From NCBI RefSeq assembly GCF_003605735.1, contig NZ_QXTJ01000003.1, positions 258,280 to 322,279 on the forward strand: a stretch of DNA of 64,000 nt, in the 5' to 3' direction. This stretch comes from Pseudomonas sp. LS-2. GTDB taxonomy: Bacteria > Pseudomonadota > Gammaproteobacteria > Pseudomonadales > Pseudomonadaceae. The notes under the pieces are model-generated. The model saw only the letters and a program-made list of their open reading frames with translations. It had not been told where the DNA came from and ran no database searches. The position numbers and the translations under genes were made by a program. Of this stretch, positions 48,061 through 56,084 are shown piece after piece (the stretch's first letter is position 1; the number at the start of each line of letters is the position of its first letter).

Positions 48061-49184
48061 TGCGAGTCCCCCGTCAGGTTCTTGTACACGTCGGCCAGTT
48101 CGACCTGCATGTCAGGGTGCAGCAACTGGTTACCGGCAACCACCACTTTCTCGCCGTTCTTCAAGCCATCGACGATGACCACTTTGCCCGTTAGGTAGCG
48201 CCCCACCGTCACTGCGCGCAGGTTGGCCTTTTTCTGGTCATCGACCACCCAGACAGCAGGCTTGCCAAGGTCATCGCCCAGCCCCTTGGTCAGCGCCGAC
48301 CACGGCAGCTCGACACTTTGTTTGGCGGGCACCGTCAGCGCAGCACTGACCACCGAGCCCAGATCCATGCCTTCCGGCAGGGAGCTCAGGGCGATCTTCA
48401 CCTGCAGTGTTCCGGTCTGCGCAGAAACCGCCGGCGTCACTTCGCGCACCTTGCCGGTGGCTTTGATGTTGGGGTTGTCGAGCAAGGTGACTTCGATCGG
48501 CTGATCGGTGGGAGGCTGGACGAACAGTGATTCGTAGACGTTGAAAACGGCATCGCGCTCGCCGGCGCGGGCCAGGCTGAATATCGGCATGGTTGCCTGC
48601 ACCACCTGACCCACCTCAGCCTGGCGAGCGGTAATGATTCCGGGCGCATCGGCGATCAACGAGGTGTAACCCAACTGCTCGCGAGCATTGGCCAGTTGTG
48701 CCTGTGCGGCCTTCAGCGCGCTCTGGCTGCTGCGCAGTTGTGCTTGCGCGGAGTCGTATTCACTCTTGCTGGTGTAACCCTTGGGCAGGAGTTTTTGCTG
48801 ACGCACAAAGGCGGCGGCGGTCTGCTTCACCCGCGCCTGCTCGGCGGCTTCGGCGGCAATGGCCGAATCGACATTGGTCTGCAGATCCTTGGGATCAAGT
48901 TTGGCCAGGACCTGTTTGGCCGTGATGCGGTCACCGACATCGACCATGCGCTGAATGATCTTGCCGCCGACACGAAACGACAGTTGCGTCTGCACGCGGG
49001 CCTGAATGTCACCTGTCAGGGTCACGGCAGCGGCGAAGTCGGCGGTCTTGACCTCCTGCACCTGCACGCGCGGACGAACAGGATCGGTGGGTTTTTCCTT
49101 GCCGCACCCGGCCAGAAGCGTGAGGCACAGGCCCAGCCCGAAAGCAGTCAGGCTTTTGCAAAAAAACGAGGGTTGGGCGGGCAT
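48057..49184 (-). CDS. RND membrane-fusion (adaptor) lipoprotein, first of pair
   Basis: 375 residues, paralogous to the following adaptor (LSFRVGGKIIQRMVDVGDRI against LGFRVGGRIAQRSVDVGSEV). The lipobox is LCLTLLAGC at about residue 25. The start is the ATG at 49184 with AAGGAG six bases upstream; the frame is open for another 75 codons but these do not look coded. First gene of the operon, so its promoter lies in 49185-49493. Confidence 0.87.
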   Translation of the reverse strand: MPAQPSFFCKSLTAFGLGLCLTLLAGCGKEKPTDPVRPRVQVQEVKTADFAAAVTLTGDIQARVQTQLSFRVGGKIIQRMVDVGDRITAKQVLAKLDPKDLQTNVDSAIAAEAAEQARVKQTAAAFVRQQKLLPKGYTSKSEYDSAQAQLRSSQSALKAAQAQLANAREQLGYTSLIADAPGIITARQAEVGQVVQATMPIFSLARAGERDAVFNVYESLFVQPPTDQPIEVTLLDNPNIKATGKVREVTPAVSAQTGTLQVKIALSSLPEGMDLGSVVSAALTVPAKQSVELPWSALTKGLGDDLGKPAVWVVDDQKKANLRAVTVGRYLTGKVVIVDGLKNGEKVVVAGNQLLHPDMQVELADVYKNLTGDSQ

Positions 49185-49420
49185 GCAAGCTCCTTGTGCC
49201 AATGCCTTTGCACACCAGACGGCTGAGCGTCGTCGTGCTGTGATCATGCGACTGTGAGCGTAGATCAGGGTTCCTCTCACCGCTAAACGCCGCCAAAACA
49301 TGTTTTTGGCGGGGATCAGCGCATGGGCAAGAGAGGAAGACCTGTCGCCCACTTTCCGGGCCGGTTTTGAGGTAAACGCGTGTGCATTTGGGCCGGGTCG
49401 CTGTATCAACTCTCGGTGTT

Positions 49421-49490
49421 CTGGCCGAAGGCAGGGAGTCAGGCAGGTCCGCTTTTGATTCTGGCCGGAGGCCGTGGGAGTCAGGTTCGC
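49421..49490. repeat. Partial family C repeat fragments
   Basis: TTCTGGCCGAAGGCAGGGAGTCAGG (49421 on) and GATTCTGGCCGGAGGCCGTGGGAGTCAGG (49457 on): two half-copies in direct orientation of the arm seen at 42830. The opposing arms are missing. The rest of the 49185-49493 gap contains no gene. Confidence 0.55.
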
Positions 49491-49493
49491 AAA

Positions 49494-50513
49494 TCAGCTA
49501 CCCGCCCCACCGTGTGCCTCTTCAAAGAAGAAATCCTTCCAGCTGTCAGCCTTGTTCTTCAGTACGCCGATCTCATGCAGCTTCTCGGCGTAGATGTATG
49601 TGCGCTGAGGCACGACAGTAAAATCGATCTCAGGATCGGAAACGATCTTCTCCACCAACGGCAGCGGCAGTTTGGATTTTTCGACTTCGATGTAGGTCTT
49701 CGCCGCCGCAGGCTTGTCGGCCTTGATGATCTTCTCGGCCTCGGCCAGCGCGTCATAGAACGCTTTGTAGGTTTTCGGGTTTTCGTCGTGGAATTTCTGC
49801 GTGGTGTACAGCACGTTGAACGTCGCCTGACCACCCAGCACATCGTACGAACTCAATACTTTATGCACGTTCGGATTTTCCAGCTCTTGATACTGGAACG
49901 GCGGGCTGGAGAAGTGCGCGCTGATTTCCGAACCGCCCGCGATCAACGCCGACGTGGCATCCGGGTGCGGCAGGCTGACGGAAATATTGTCGAATTTCTT
50001 GTAGTTGTCGTTACCGAACAACTTGGCGGTTTCGATCTGCAGGGTGCGCGACTGGAAGCCCACGCCAGCGGCCGGAACCGCGATGCGGTCCTTGTCGGTG
50101 AAGTCGTTGAGCGTCTTCACTTCAGGCTTGTTGCTGAGCAGGTAATTGGGCATTGATCCCAGCGAGGCGATGGCCTTGACGTTCTGCTTGCCTTTGGTGC
50201 GATCCCAAATCGTCAACATCGGCGGCACCCCAGCGGATACCACGTCCAGCGCACCGGCCAGCAGCGCTTCGTTCATCGCCGTGGCACCGGAAATGCTGTT
50301 CCAGTCGACCTTGATGTCGATGCCCTGCTCCTTGCCGTGTTTCTCGATCAGTTTCTGCTGCTGCACCACATCCAGAATCAGGTAACCGATGCCAAACTGC
50401 TGAGCGATGCTGATCTTGCCTTCGGCATGAGCGCTACTGCTCAACAGTGCGCCGACCAGGCCGACCGTGGCTGCCAGTGCGGTGAGCACCGGATGTTTGA
50501 TTGAAGTCCCCAT
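49494..50513 (-). CDS. Sulfonate/taurine-type ABC transporter substrate-binding protein
   Basis: 339 residues of the NMT1/SsuA/TauA-like binding proteins. The signal peptide ends LSSSAHA, then ISIAQQFGIGYLILDVVQQQKLIEK and ALDVVSAGVPPMLTIWDR. Start ATG 50513 with GAGGA upstream. It is the last gene of the cluster dioxygenase-ATPase-permease-binding protein, all on the minus strand. Comparable units in Pseudomonas handle alkanesulfonates, taurine or sulfate esters; which one this is cannot be read from the sequence. Confidence 0.87.
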   Translation of the reverse strand: MGTSIKHPVLTALAATVGLVGALLSSSAHAEGKISIAQQFGIGYLILDVVQQQKLIEKHGKEQGIDIKVDWNSISGATAMNEALLAGALDVVSAGVPPMLTIWDRTKGKQNVKAIASLGSMPNYLLSNKPEVKTLNDFTDKDRIAVPAAGVGFQSRTLQIETAKLFGNDNYKKFDNISVSLPHPDATSALIAGGSEISAHFSSPPFQYQELENPNVHKVLSSYDVLGGQATFNVLYTTQKFHDENPKTYKAFYDALAEAEKIIKADKPAAAKTYIEVEKSKLPLPLVEKIVSDPEIDFTVVPQRTYIYAEKLHEIGVLKNKADSWKDFFFEEAHGGAGS

Positions 50514-50595
50514 AAAATCCTCACAAAAGAAGCAAAAAGTGTTGGCTGGCTTCATGTCCGGCAACCCGGTCCACTCGGCGTTTATCTGGAATGTT

Positions 50596-50665
50596 GTGTA
50601 GCAGTCCGGCTCGCCGGCGGTGGCGATCTCAAGTACGTCACCACCGGCAAGCCGCTCGGCTGCAG
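50596..50665. repeat. REP inverted pair (family B)
   Basis: TGTAGCAGTCCGGCTCGCC and GGCAAGCCGCTCGGCTGCAG, in the 160-base space between the permease and binding-protein genes of the same cluster. Confidence 0.87.
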
Positions 50666-50673
50666 AGCTGGTC

Positions 50674-51540
50674 TCAGCGCTGCATGCCCCAGCGTTTGAC
50701 GGTCAGGCGCTCAACGTTGCTGAACAGCAGGTTTTCCACGAGCAGACCGATGATGATCACGGCTGCCAAGCCCGCAAACACCTTGTCGGTGTATAGCTCG
50801 TTGCGGTTCTGGAAGATGTACCAGCCCAGACCGCCCTTGCCCGAGGACGCGCCGAACACCAGCTCGGCGGCGATCAATGTGCGCCAGGCGAATGCCCAGC
50901 CGATTTTCAGGCCCGCCAGAATCGACGGCAGCGCCGCCGGAATCAGGATGTACCAGACGAAGCGCAAGCCCTTGAGGCCATAGTTACGACCGGCCATGCG
51001 CTGGGTTTCCGAGACGCCGAGAAACCCGGCGTAAGTGTTCAGGGCCAAGGCCCACAACACTGAGTGCACCAGCACGAAGATCAGGCTGTTTTCGCCAAGT
51101 CCGAACCACAGCAACGACAGCGGCAGCAGCGCGATGGCGGGCAGTGGATTGAACATCGCGGTGAGCGTGCCAAGCAGGTCACGACCCAGTTGCGTGGACA
51201 CCGCCAGCGTGGTCAGGCCGAACGCCAGAACAATACCGATCAGGTAACCCTTGACCAGCACGGTCAGCGAAATCCAGACCTTGGCCAACAGTTCCCCGGT
51301 GACGATGCCATCGATAAAAGCCTGAGAGGTTTGTAGAAAGCTTGGCAGCAACAGGTCATTGCCCTGAATGCGCGCAGCAAATTCCCAGATCACCGCCAGG
51401 GCAATCAGGATCACACTCTTGCGCACCCAGCTCAGTTGCCAGATGCGTTGTGCCAGAGGAATGTCGCGGGCCAGATCTTCCTGGGTGAAAGGCTCCAGCG
51501 CGACTTCGTACTCCTCGCGAATCGAAGGTGAAAGGCTCAT
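50674..51540 (-). CDS. Sulfonate/taurine-type ABC transporter permease
   Basis: 288 residues with about six transmembrane segments (SVILIALAVIWEFAARI first) and the EAA-like loop QRMAGRNYGLKGLRFVWYILIPAALP. Typical of SsuC/TauC. Polar N-terminal tail of about 35 residues. Separated from the ATPase gene by 128 bases containing a REP pair. Confidence 0.91.
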   Translation of the reverse strand: MSLSPSIREEYEVALEPFTQEDLARDIPLAQRIWQLSWVRKSVILIALAVIWEFAARIQGNDLLLPSFLQTSQAFIDGIVTGELLAKVWISLTVLVKGYLIGIVLAFGLTTLAVSTQLGRDLLGTLTAMFNPLPAIALLPLSLLWFGLGENSLIFVLVHSVLWALALNTYAGFLGVSETQRMAGRNYGLKGLRFVWYILIPAALPSILAGLKIGWAFAWRTLIAAELVFGASSGKGGLGWYIFQNRNELYTDKVFAGLAAVIIIGLLVENLLFSNVERLTVKRWGMQR

Positions 51541-51563
51541 GGTGGTGTCTCATCAGGCCCCCC

Positions 51564-51654
51564 AGTGTAGGAGCGCGCTTGCCCGCGATTGCGGTGTGCC
51601 TGTGACATTGAGATCGGCTGTCACTCTGCAATCGCGGGCAAGCGCGCTCCTACA
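51564..51654. repeat. REP inverted pair (family A)
   Basis: TGTAGGAGCGCGCTTGCCCG and CGGGCAAGCGCGCTCCTACA, perfect arms around a 40-base spacer, between ATPase and permease genes. Confidence 0.95.
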
Positions 51655-51668
51655 CGGGGAAGCACGTG

Positions 51669-52550
51669 TTAATAGGCGATACGAATATCCTGAAACCGCA
51701 AATCCTGATCGACCGCAGGCACGTCACCCTCGTCGAACAACAGGTTGTGGATGCGTTGCGCCGAGCGCTGGAACTCCACGCCGCCCAGGCTTTTCAGGTC
51801 GTATTGGTGGCTGTTGATCTCGGCGCGAACACGCCCCGGATGCGGCGACAGCAGCAGAATCCGGTTACCGACCACCAGCGCTTCCTCGATGGAATGCGTG
51901 ACGAACAACAGTGTGAACCGCACCTCTTCCCACAGCTCCAGCAGCTCTTCCTGCATCTTGCGACGGGTCAATGCATCGAGCGCCGCGAAGGGTTCGTCCA
52001 TCAGCAGGATTTTTGGCTGCATCGCCAGCGCGCGGGCAATTGCCACGCGAGCTTTCATGCCTCCCGACAGGGTGTGCGGATAGGCATTGGCAAAAGCACT
52101 CAGCCCAACCTTTTCCAAATAATGCCGCGCACGCTCCTCGGCTTCACGACGCTTGAGCGTGCGCGAGGCCAACAGCGGAAACATGACGTTCTCGATTACT
52201 GTCTTCCACGGCGGAAGCTGGTCGAACTCCTGAAATACGACGATGCGATCCGGGCCCGGCTCCTTGACCGGCTGGCCGGCGAGACGAATCTGCCCTTCGC
52301 TGGGCGCAATAAAACCCGCAACCGCTTTGAGCAACGTGGATTTGCCGCAACCCGAAGGACCGAGCAGCACGAACCGGTCGGCGGGATCGACCTCGAAACT
52401 GACTTGATGAGTGGCACGCACGACGCGTTCCGGCGTGCGGTATTCAAGGCTTACGCCCTGGACTTGCAACAGCGCTTCAGCGGTAGGCTGATTGGCCTGT
52501 TGCCCGGTCAAGCGATCGCTAGCCGTGTGGCTTTGCAGAACAGCGTTCAT
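51669..52550 (-). CDS. Sulfonate/taurine-type ABC transporter ATPase
   Basis: 293 residues. Walker A GPSGCGKST, Q-loop FQEFDQLPPWKTV, signature LSGGMKARVAIARAL, Walker B ILLMDEPFAALD, H-loop VTHSIEEAL. The signature has KAR where most homologues have RQR. About 30 extra N-terminal residues precede the core domain and about 45 extra follow it. 39 bp after the dioxygenase gene. Confidence 0.91.
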   Translation of the reverse strand: MNAVLQSHTASDRLTGQQANQPTAEALLQVQGVSLEYRTPERVVRATHQVSFEVDPADRFVLLGPSGCGKSTLLKAVAGFIAPSEGQIRLAGQPVKEPGPDRIVVFQEFDQLPPWKTVIENVMFPLLASRTLKRREAEERARHYLEKVGLSAFANAYPHTLSGGMKARVAIARALAMQPKILLMDEPFAALDALTRRKMQEELLELWEEVRFTLLFVTHSIEEALVVGNRILLLSPHPGRVRAEINSHQYDLKSLGGVEFQRSAQRIHNLLFDEGDVPAVDQDLRFQDIRIAY

Positions 52551-52589
52551 GGAACGGGGCTCCTCGTATCGGGAAGGGTCAAGCGCGAA

Positions 52590-53486
52590 TCAGAACGGCG
52601 CATCGCCCTGAATGGTGGTGCGATGCAGACGACGACGCAGATGATCCGGAGTGCCGCCCGCCAGGTGAATCAGTGAACGGTTGTCCCAGAACACCATGTC
52701 GTTTTCCTGCCACTTGTGACGCAGGACATTCTCCGGTCGCACGCTATGGGCGTAGAGCTCGTCGAGAATCGCGCGGCTTTCGTCTTCAGGCAGCCCGACG
52801 ATGTGAGTGGTGAATCCTTCGCTGACGAACAGCGCCTTGCGGCCGTTCTCCGGGTGGGTGCGCACGATGGGGTGACTGACCACCGTAACCTGCGCCAACT
52901 GCTCGGCGCTGAGGGTCGGACGCCAGTTCTGGGCGTTGTGGCCGTCGCGATAACGCGAGGTGTAGCTGTGAACGGCGTTGCGGCCTTCGACAGCCTTGCG
53001 CAGATGCTCAGGCAGCGTGTCCCAGGCTTGGTGCATGTCTGCGAACAGCGTGTCGCCGCCTTCGCTCGGCAACTCCTGGGCGTAGAGCATCGAGCCAAGG
53101 CTTGGCAGTTCTTTGTAAGACAGATCCGAGTGCCAGTATTTGCCTGCGTCACCCAGTCCGACTGGCTGGCCGTTCTCGACGATGTTGGAGACGATCAGGA
53201 TTTCCGGATGATTGGCGAGCAGAAATTGCTTGAGTACGTGAATCTGCAGCACGCCGAACCGGCGGCTGAAGTCGATCTGTTGTTGCGGGGTGATCTGTTG
53301 GTCGCGGAACACCACGACGTGGTAGTCCAGATGCGCGCGGTGTACACGAGCAAAGTCTGCGTCGTTGAGCGGGCGGGACAGATCCAGGCCGACGATTTCC
53401 GCGCCCACCTTTTCGGCGAATGGACGCACATCGAACTGCTGATCCGGCGCTTGCGCGGACAAGGAAGCTTGGGAGGCTGCTGGCAT
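52590..53486 (-). CDS. TauD/TfdA-family Fe(II)/2-oxoglutarate dioxygenase
   Basis: A non-haem iron dioxygenase of 298 residues that hydroxylates the carbon next to sulfur, releasing sulfite or sulfate from sulfonates or sulfate esters. The iron ligands are His119 and Asp121 (KYWHSDLSY) and His274 (LIHLAGG); the 2-oxoglutarate arginine is in HLRRRLHRTT (about 285-289). It leads the cluster with its own transporter. Taurine is one candidate substrate; an alkylsulfatase of AtsK type is another. Confidence 0.88.
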   Translation of the reverse strand: MPAASQASLSAQAPDQQFDVRPFAEKVGAEIVGLDLSRPLNDADFARVHRAHLDYHVVVFRDQQITPQQQIDFSRRFGVLQIHVLKQFLLANHPEILIVSNIVENGQPVGLGDAGKYWHSDLSYKELPSLGSMLYAQELPSEGGDTLFADMHQAWDTLPEHLRKAVEGRNAVHSYTSRYRDGHNAQNWRPTLSAEQLAQVTVVSHPIVRTHPENGRKALFVSEGFTTHIVGLPEDESRAILDELYAHSVRPENVLRHKWQENDMVFWDNRSLIHLAGGTPDHLRRRLHRTTIQGDAPF

Positions 53487-53559
53487 GAGAACTCCGACTC
53501 CAAAAAGGCATAGGGCTTAGGTGTCGGAAACTTTATAGGTATAAGAACAGAAATTTAAA

Positions 53560-53575
53560 TATCGTTAGGGAATAT
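53560..53575 (-). promoter_or_regulatory. Candidate sulfur-control box upstream of dioxygenase gene
   Basis: On the minus strand the sequence reads ATATTCCCTAACGATA, about 75-90 bp before the dioxygenase start, followed by TTTAAATTTCTG and a TATACCTATAAAG region suitable as -10. Similar to the boxes at 32080 and 36057. Confidence 0.3.
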
Positions 53576-53752
53576 GAATAGCGCTGAAAGAACTAGCGCC
53601 ACTGCAACGCCAGTGTCCGTAACCGGATGGATACCAAAGTTCTATCACCGGGTGCGAACTCAGAGGACAAGATAAGTGTCTATCGCGCACCTCGCAGCGG
53701 GGTACTGCTGCAATTGAGCCGATATCAGGGATAAGAACAGAGGAGACCGACC

Positions 53753-53905
53753 ATGCCGGTACGCGGAAACGACAACGACCATCCCCATGATAAAGCGCCC
53801 GACGACAACGTGAAGCTGCTGATCGCCTTACGCCGTGCGTTGGGCACACACGCAAAAACGCCGACGCATGTACGAGCCGTCGGCGTGAAAAACTTGCAGC
53901 ATTGA
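53753..53905 (+). CDS. Small hypothetical protein, 50 residues
   Basis: ATG 53753 with AGAGGAGA nine bases upstream opens a 50-codon frame ending at TGA 53905. The product is soluble and His/Asp-rich at the start (RGNDNDHPHDKAPDD) then basic (KLLIALRRALGTH, HVRAVGVKNLQH), without a signal or membrane segment. The good ribosome site and a clean reading frame support it; no family is recognised. It is divergent from the dioxygenase gene. Confidence 0.42.
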   Translation: MPVRGNDNDHPHDKAPDDNVKLLIALRRALGTHAKTPTHVRAVGVKNLQH

Positions 53906-53920
53906 TTACACGCAATCTTG

Positions 53921-54003
53921 CAGGAGCGCGCTTGCCCGCGCTTTCGCTGGATCATCAAACATTCGTTGACGACACATCCCATCGCGGGCAAGCGGGCTCC
54001 TAC
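53921..54003. repeat. REP inverted pair (family A)
   Basis: CAGGAGCGCGCTTGCCCGCG and CGCGGGCAAGCGGGCTCCTA with a 43-base spacer, before the end of the second metQ. Confidence 0.9.
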
Positions 54004-54035
54004 GGTGAAGGCGCCATGCCGACGCATTCAAGTCA

Positions 54036-54821
54036 TCAAAACGCTGGCAATACCGCGCCGTCGTACTTCTTGTTGATGAAGTCTTTCACCTGCTGGCTGG
54101 TCAGCGCCTTGGACAGCTTCTCGATAGCGTCGGTATGGGCGTTGTCGGTACGGGTGACCAGGTAGTTCACGTAAGGCGAATCTGCGCCTTCCAGAATCAG
54201 CGCGTCCTTTTTCGGGCTCAGCTTGGCTTCAAGCGCGTAGTTGGTGTTGATCATGTCCAGGTCGACCTGATCCAGAACACGCGGCAGAACAGCGGATTCC
54301 AGCTCGCGGAACTTGAATTTCTTCGGGTTGGTGGCGATGTCTTTCGGAGTCGCCAGCGCGTCGGTCGGGTTTTTCAAGGTGATCAGACCGGCTTTCTGTA
54401 GCAGCAGCAGAGCACGACCGGCATTGCTGCCTTCGTTCGGAATGGCGATGGTTGCGCCTTCCGGCAGTTCAGCCAAAGACTTGTACTTCTTCGAGTAGCC
54501 ACCGAACGGTTCGACGTGTACGCCAACGCCGGTCACCAGGGTTGCACCCTTGCCTTTGTTGAAGCCGTCCAGGTAGGGCTTGGTCTGGAAGTAGTTGGCG
54601 TCCAGGCGTTTTTCGTTCAGCTGAACGTTCGGCTGCACGTAGTCGGTGAAGACCTTGATTTCCAGATCCACGCCTTCTTTGGCCAGCTCGGGCTTGATCA
54701 GCTCGAGAATTTCGGCGTGCGGGACCGGGGTTGCGCCGACCACGAGTTTCTCGCCAGCTTGCGCCGCGCCGACAAAGGATAGGGCAGCCGCCAGTGCGGT
54801 GAACAACAACGTCTTCTTCAT
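54036..54821 (-). CDS. Orphan MetQ/NlpA-type substrate-binding protein
   Basis: 261 residues, second NlpA-family protein of the window and closer to E. coli MetQ than the copy at 40224 (KLVVGATPVPHAEILELIKPELAKEGVDLEIKVF, NYFQTKPYLDGF). Signal peptide LLFTALAAALSFVGAAQA; no lipobox cysteine. No metN or metI adjoins it, so it must use permease and ATPase encoded elsewhere, perhaps 41020-42781. Start ATG 54821 has AAGGAA upstream. Confidence 0.9.
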   Translation of the reverse strand: MKKTLLFTALAAALSFVGAAQAGEKLVVGATPVPHAEILELIKPELAKEGVDLEIKVFTDYVQPNVQLNEKRLDANYFQTKPYLDGFNKGKGATLVTGVGVHVEPFGGYSKKYKSLAELPEGATIAIPNEGSNAGRALLLLQKAGLITLKNPTDALATPKDIATNPKKFKFRELESAVLPRVLDQVDLDMINTNYALEAKLSPKKDALILEGADSPYVNYLVTRTDNAHTDAIEKLSKALTSQQVKDFINKKYDGAVLPAF

Positions 54822-55041
54822 GCGATGTTCCTTAGAAAAAATCCGGTCGCCTTGTGGGCAACTCTGTCTCGATAGTGCCGCGGGTACGACCCTTGGCAGG
54901 GTGGCGGCTGGAGCGGACATTACCGAGATTTTTTATGCCGAGACAATACTTTTTAATCGCGGGCTTATGCTTTTTCGATCTCAAGAAGCAAATTGCTAGT
55001 ACCGGGTTCGCACAGAGGTGGCTAAACCGCGGATTTCGACG

Positions 55042-55068
55042 CGTAGGAGCGCGCTTGCCCGCGATTGC
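55042..55068. repeat. Single REP arm (family A)
   Basis: CGTAGGAGCGCGCTTGCCCG without an opposing arm, between metQ2 and the sigma-54-activator-like gene. A solitary REP, unlike the paired copies elsewhere. Confidence 0.8.
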
Positions 55069-55112
55069 GATTTATCAGCCCCCGGTGTGATCCTACAGGC
55101 TCCCCCGTAAAA

Positions 55113-55952
55113 TCAACGCCTGCCTGGCAAACTGAGATGCTCCGGGAGAATCTCCTCACCGCTGCTGACCAGCAACGCAAAGTGAATGACGTTTTCCAGC
55201 TCCCGCGTGTTCCCCGGCCAGTAATGCTCCTCAAGCACCCGCTGCGCATCTTCGCTGATCAGCGGCATCGGGAAATCCAGACGCTGGCTGTAAATCCCCA
55301 AGAAGTACTCGGCCAGCGGCAGAATGTTGCCGGGCTGCTCACGCAGCGCCGGTAGATCCAGACGCCCTTCACTTAAATACCGATACAGCCGCTCGTGAAA
55401 CTTGCCGGCCGCGACTGCCCGACTGAGGTCAATGCTGGTCGCCGCGACCAGGCGAACATCAACAGGACTGGGCTGCTGTGCGCCAACGCGCGTCACCTCA
55501 TGGTTCTCCAGCGCCGACAGCAGCTTGATTTGTATGGCTTGCGGCAAATCGCCAATTTCATCAAGGTACAACGTGCCCCCCGTCGCCGAACCGAACCAGC
55601 CCGCACGACTGCTGGCCGAACCGCTGTGCGCGCCCGCCGCATAACCGAACAACTCGGCATCGGCATAGGTCGGACTGATCGCGCCGCAGTTCACCGAAAC
55701 GAAAAGACCTGAACGGTCGCTGCCGCGATGAATATGGCGCGCCAGCAACTCCTTGCCGGTCCCTGACTCGCCGCGAATCAAAACAGGCAGATCAAGTGGC
55801 GCGAGTTGCTCCATTTCTTCGCGCAGACGTCGCGAGCGCGGGTCGAAGAAGACCAGCGCCTTGGCACGAATGCTCAGCGGACTCTTTTCAGCATCGGGGA
55901 AGGTCAGCAGGGGTTGAGTGGCGGGTTGATTGTGAATGATGGAATGGCTCAT
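55113..55952 (-). CDS. AAA+ sigma-54-activator-like protein lacking receiver, HTH and GAFTGA
   Basis: 279 residues of the enhancer-binding-protein AAA+ family. Walker A GESGTGKELL (61-70), Walker B LYLDEIGDLP (128-137) and the WPGNTRELENV sensor II are all kept. The loop that contacts sigma-54 reads GAHSGS (107-112) where GAFTGA is expected, so the key Phe and Thr are His and Ser. The chain stops just after the AAA+ lid (EEILPEHLSLPGRR): no Fis-type helix-turn-helix follows in this or the next frames before a REP. There is no receiver or GAF domain upstream. Start MSHSIIHNQPA is taken over an in-frame ATG at 56057. It is placed between metQ2 and a hydrolase, and may regulate sulfur genes as SfnR does. 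Confidence 0.82.
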   Translation of the reverse strand: MSHSIIHNQPATQPLLTFPDAEKSPLSIRAKALVFFDPRSRRLREEMEQLAPLDLPVLIRGESGTGKELLARHIHRGSDRSGLFVSVNCGAISPTYADAELFGYAAGAHSGSASSRAGWFGSATGGTLYLDEIGDLPQAIQIKLLSALENHEVTRVGAQQPSPVDVRLVAATSIDLSRAVAAGKFHERLYRYLSEGRLDLPALREQPGNILPLAEYFLGIYSQRLDFPMPLISEDAQRVLEEHYWPGNTRELENVIHFALLVSSGEEILPEHLSLPGRR

Positions 55953-56084
55953 GGCAGTCTCCCGCCCAAGCCGTCCATGGACCCGAGCGTTAAAAAAAAG
56001 ACCGCAGCGCCTGTGCGTTCGCTGCGGCCAAAATGATGGGTGTCGACGGGTTATCAAACCCGTCGAACGTCGTGCGGCACGGAG

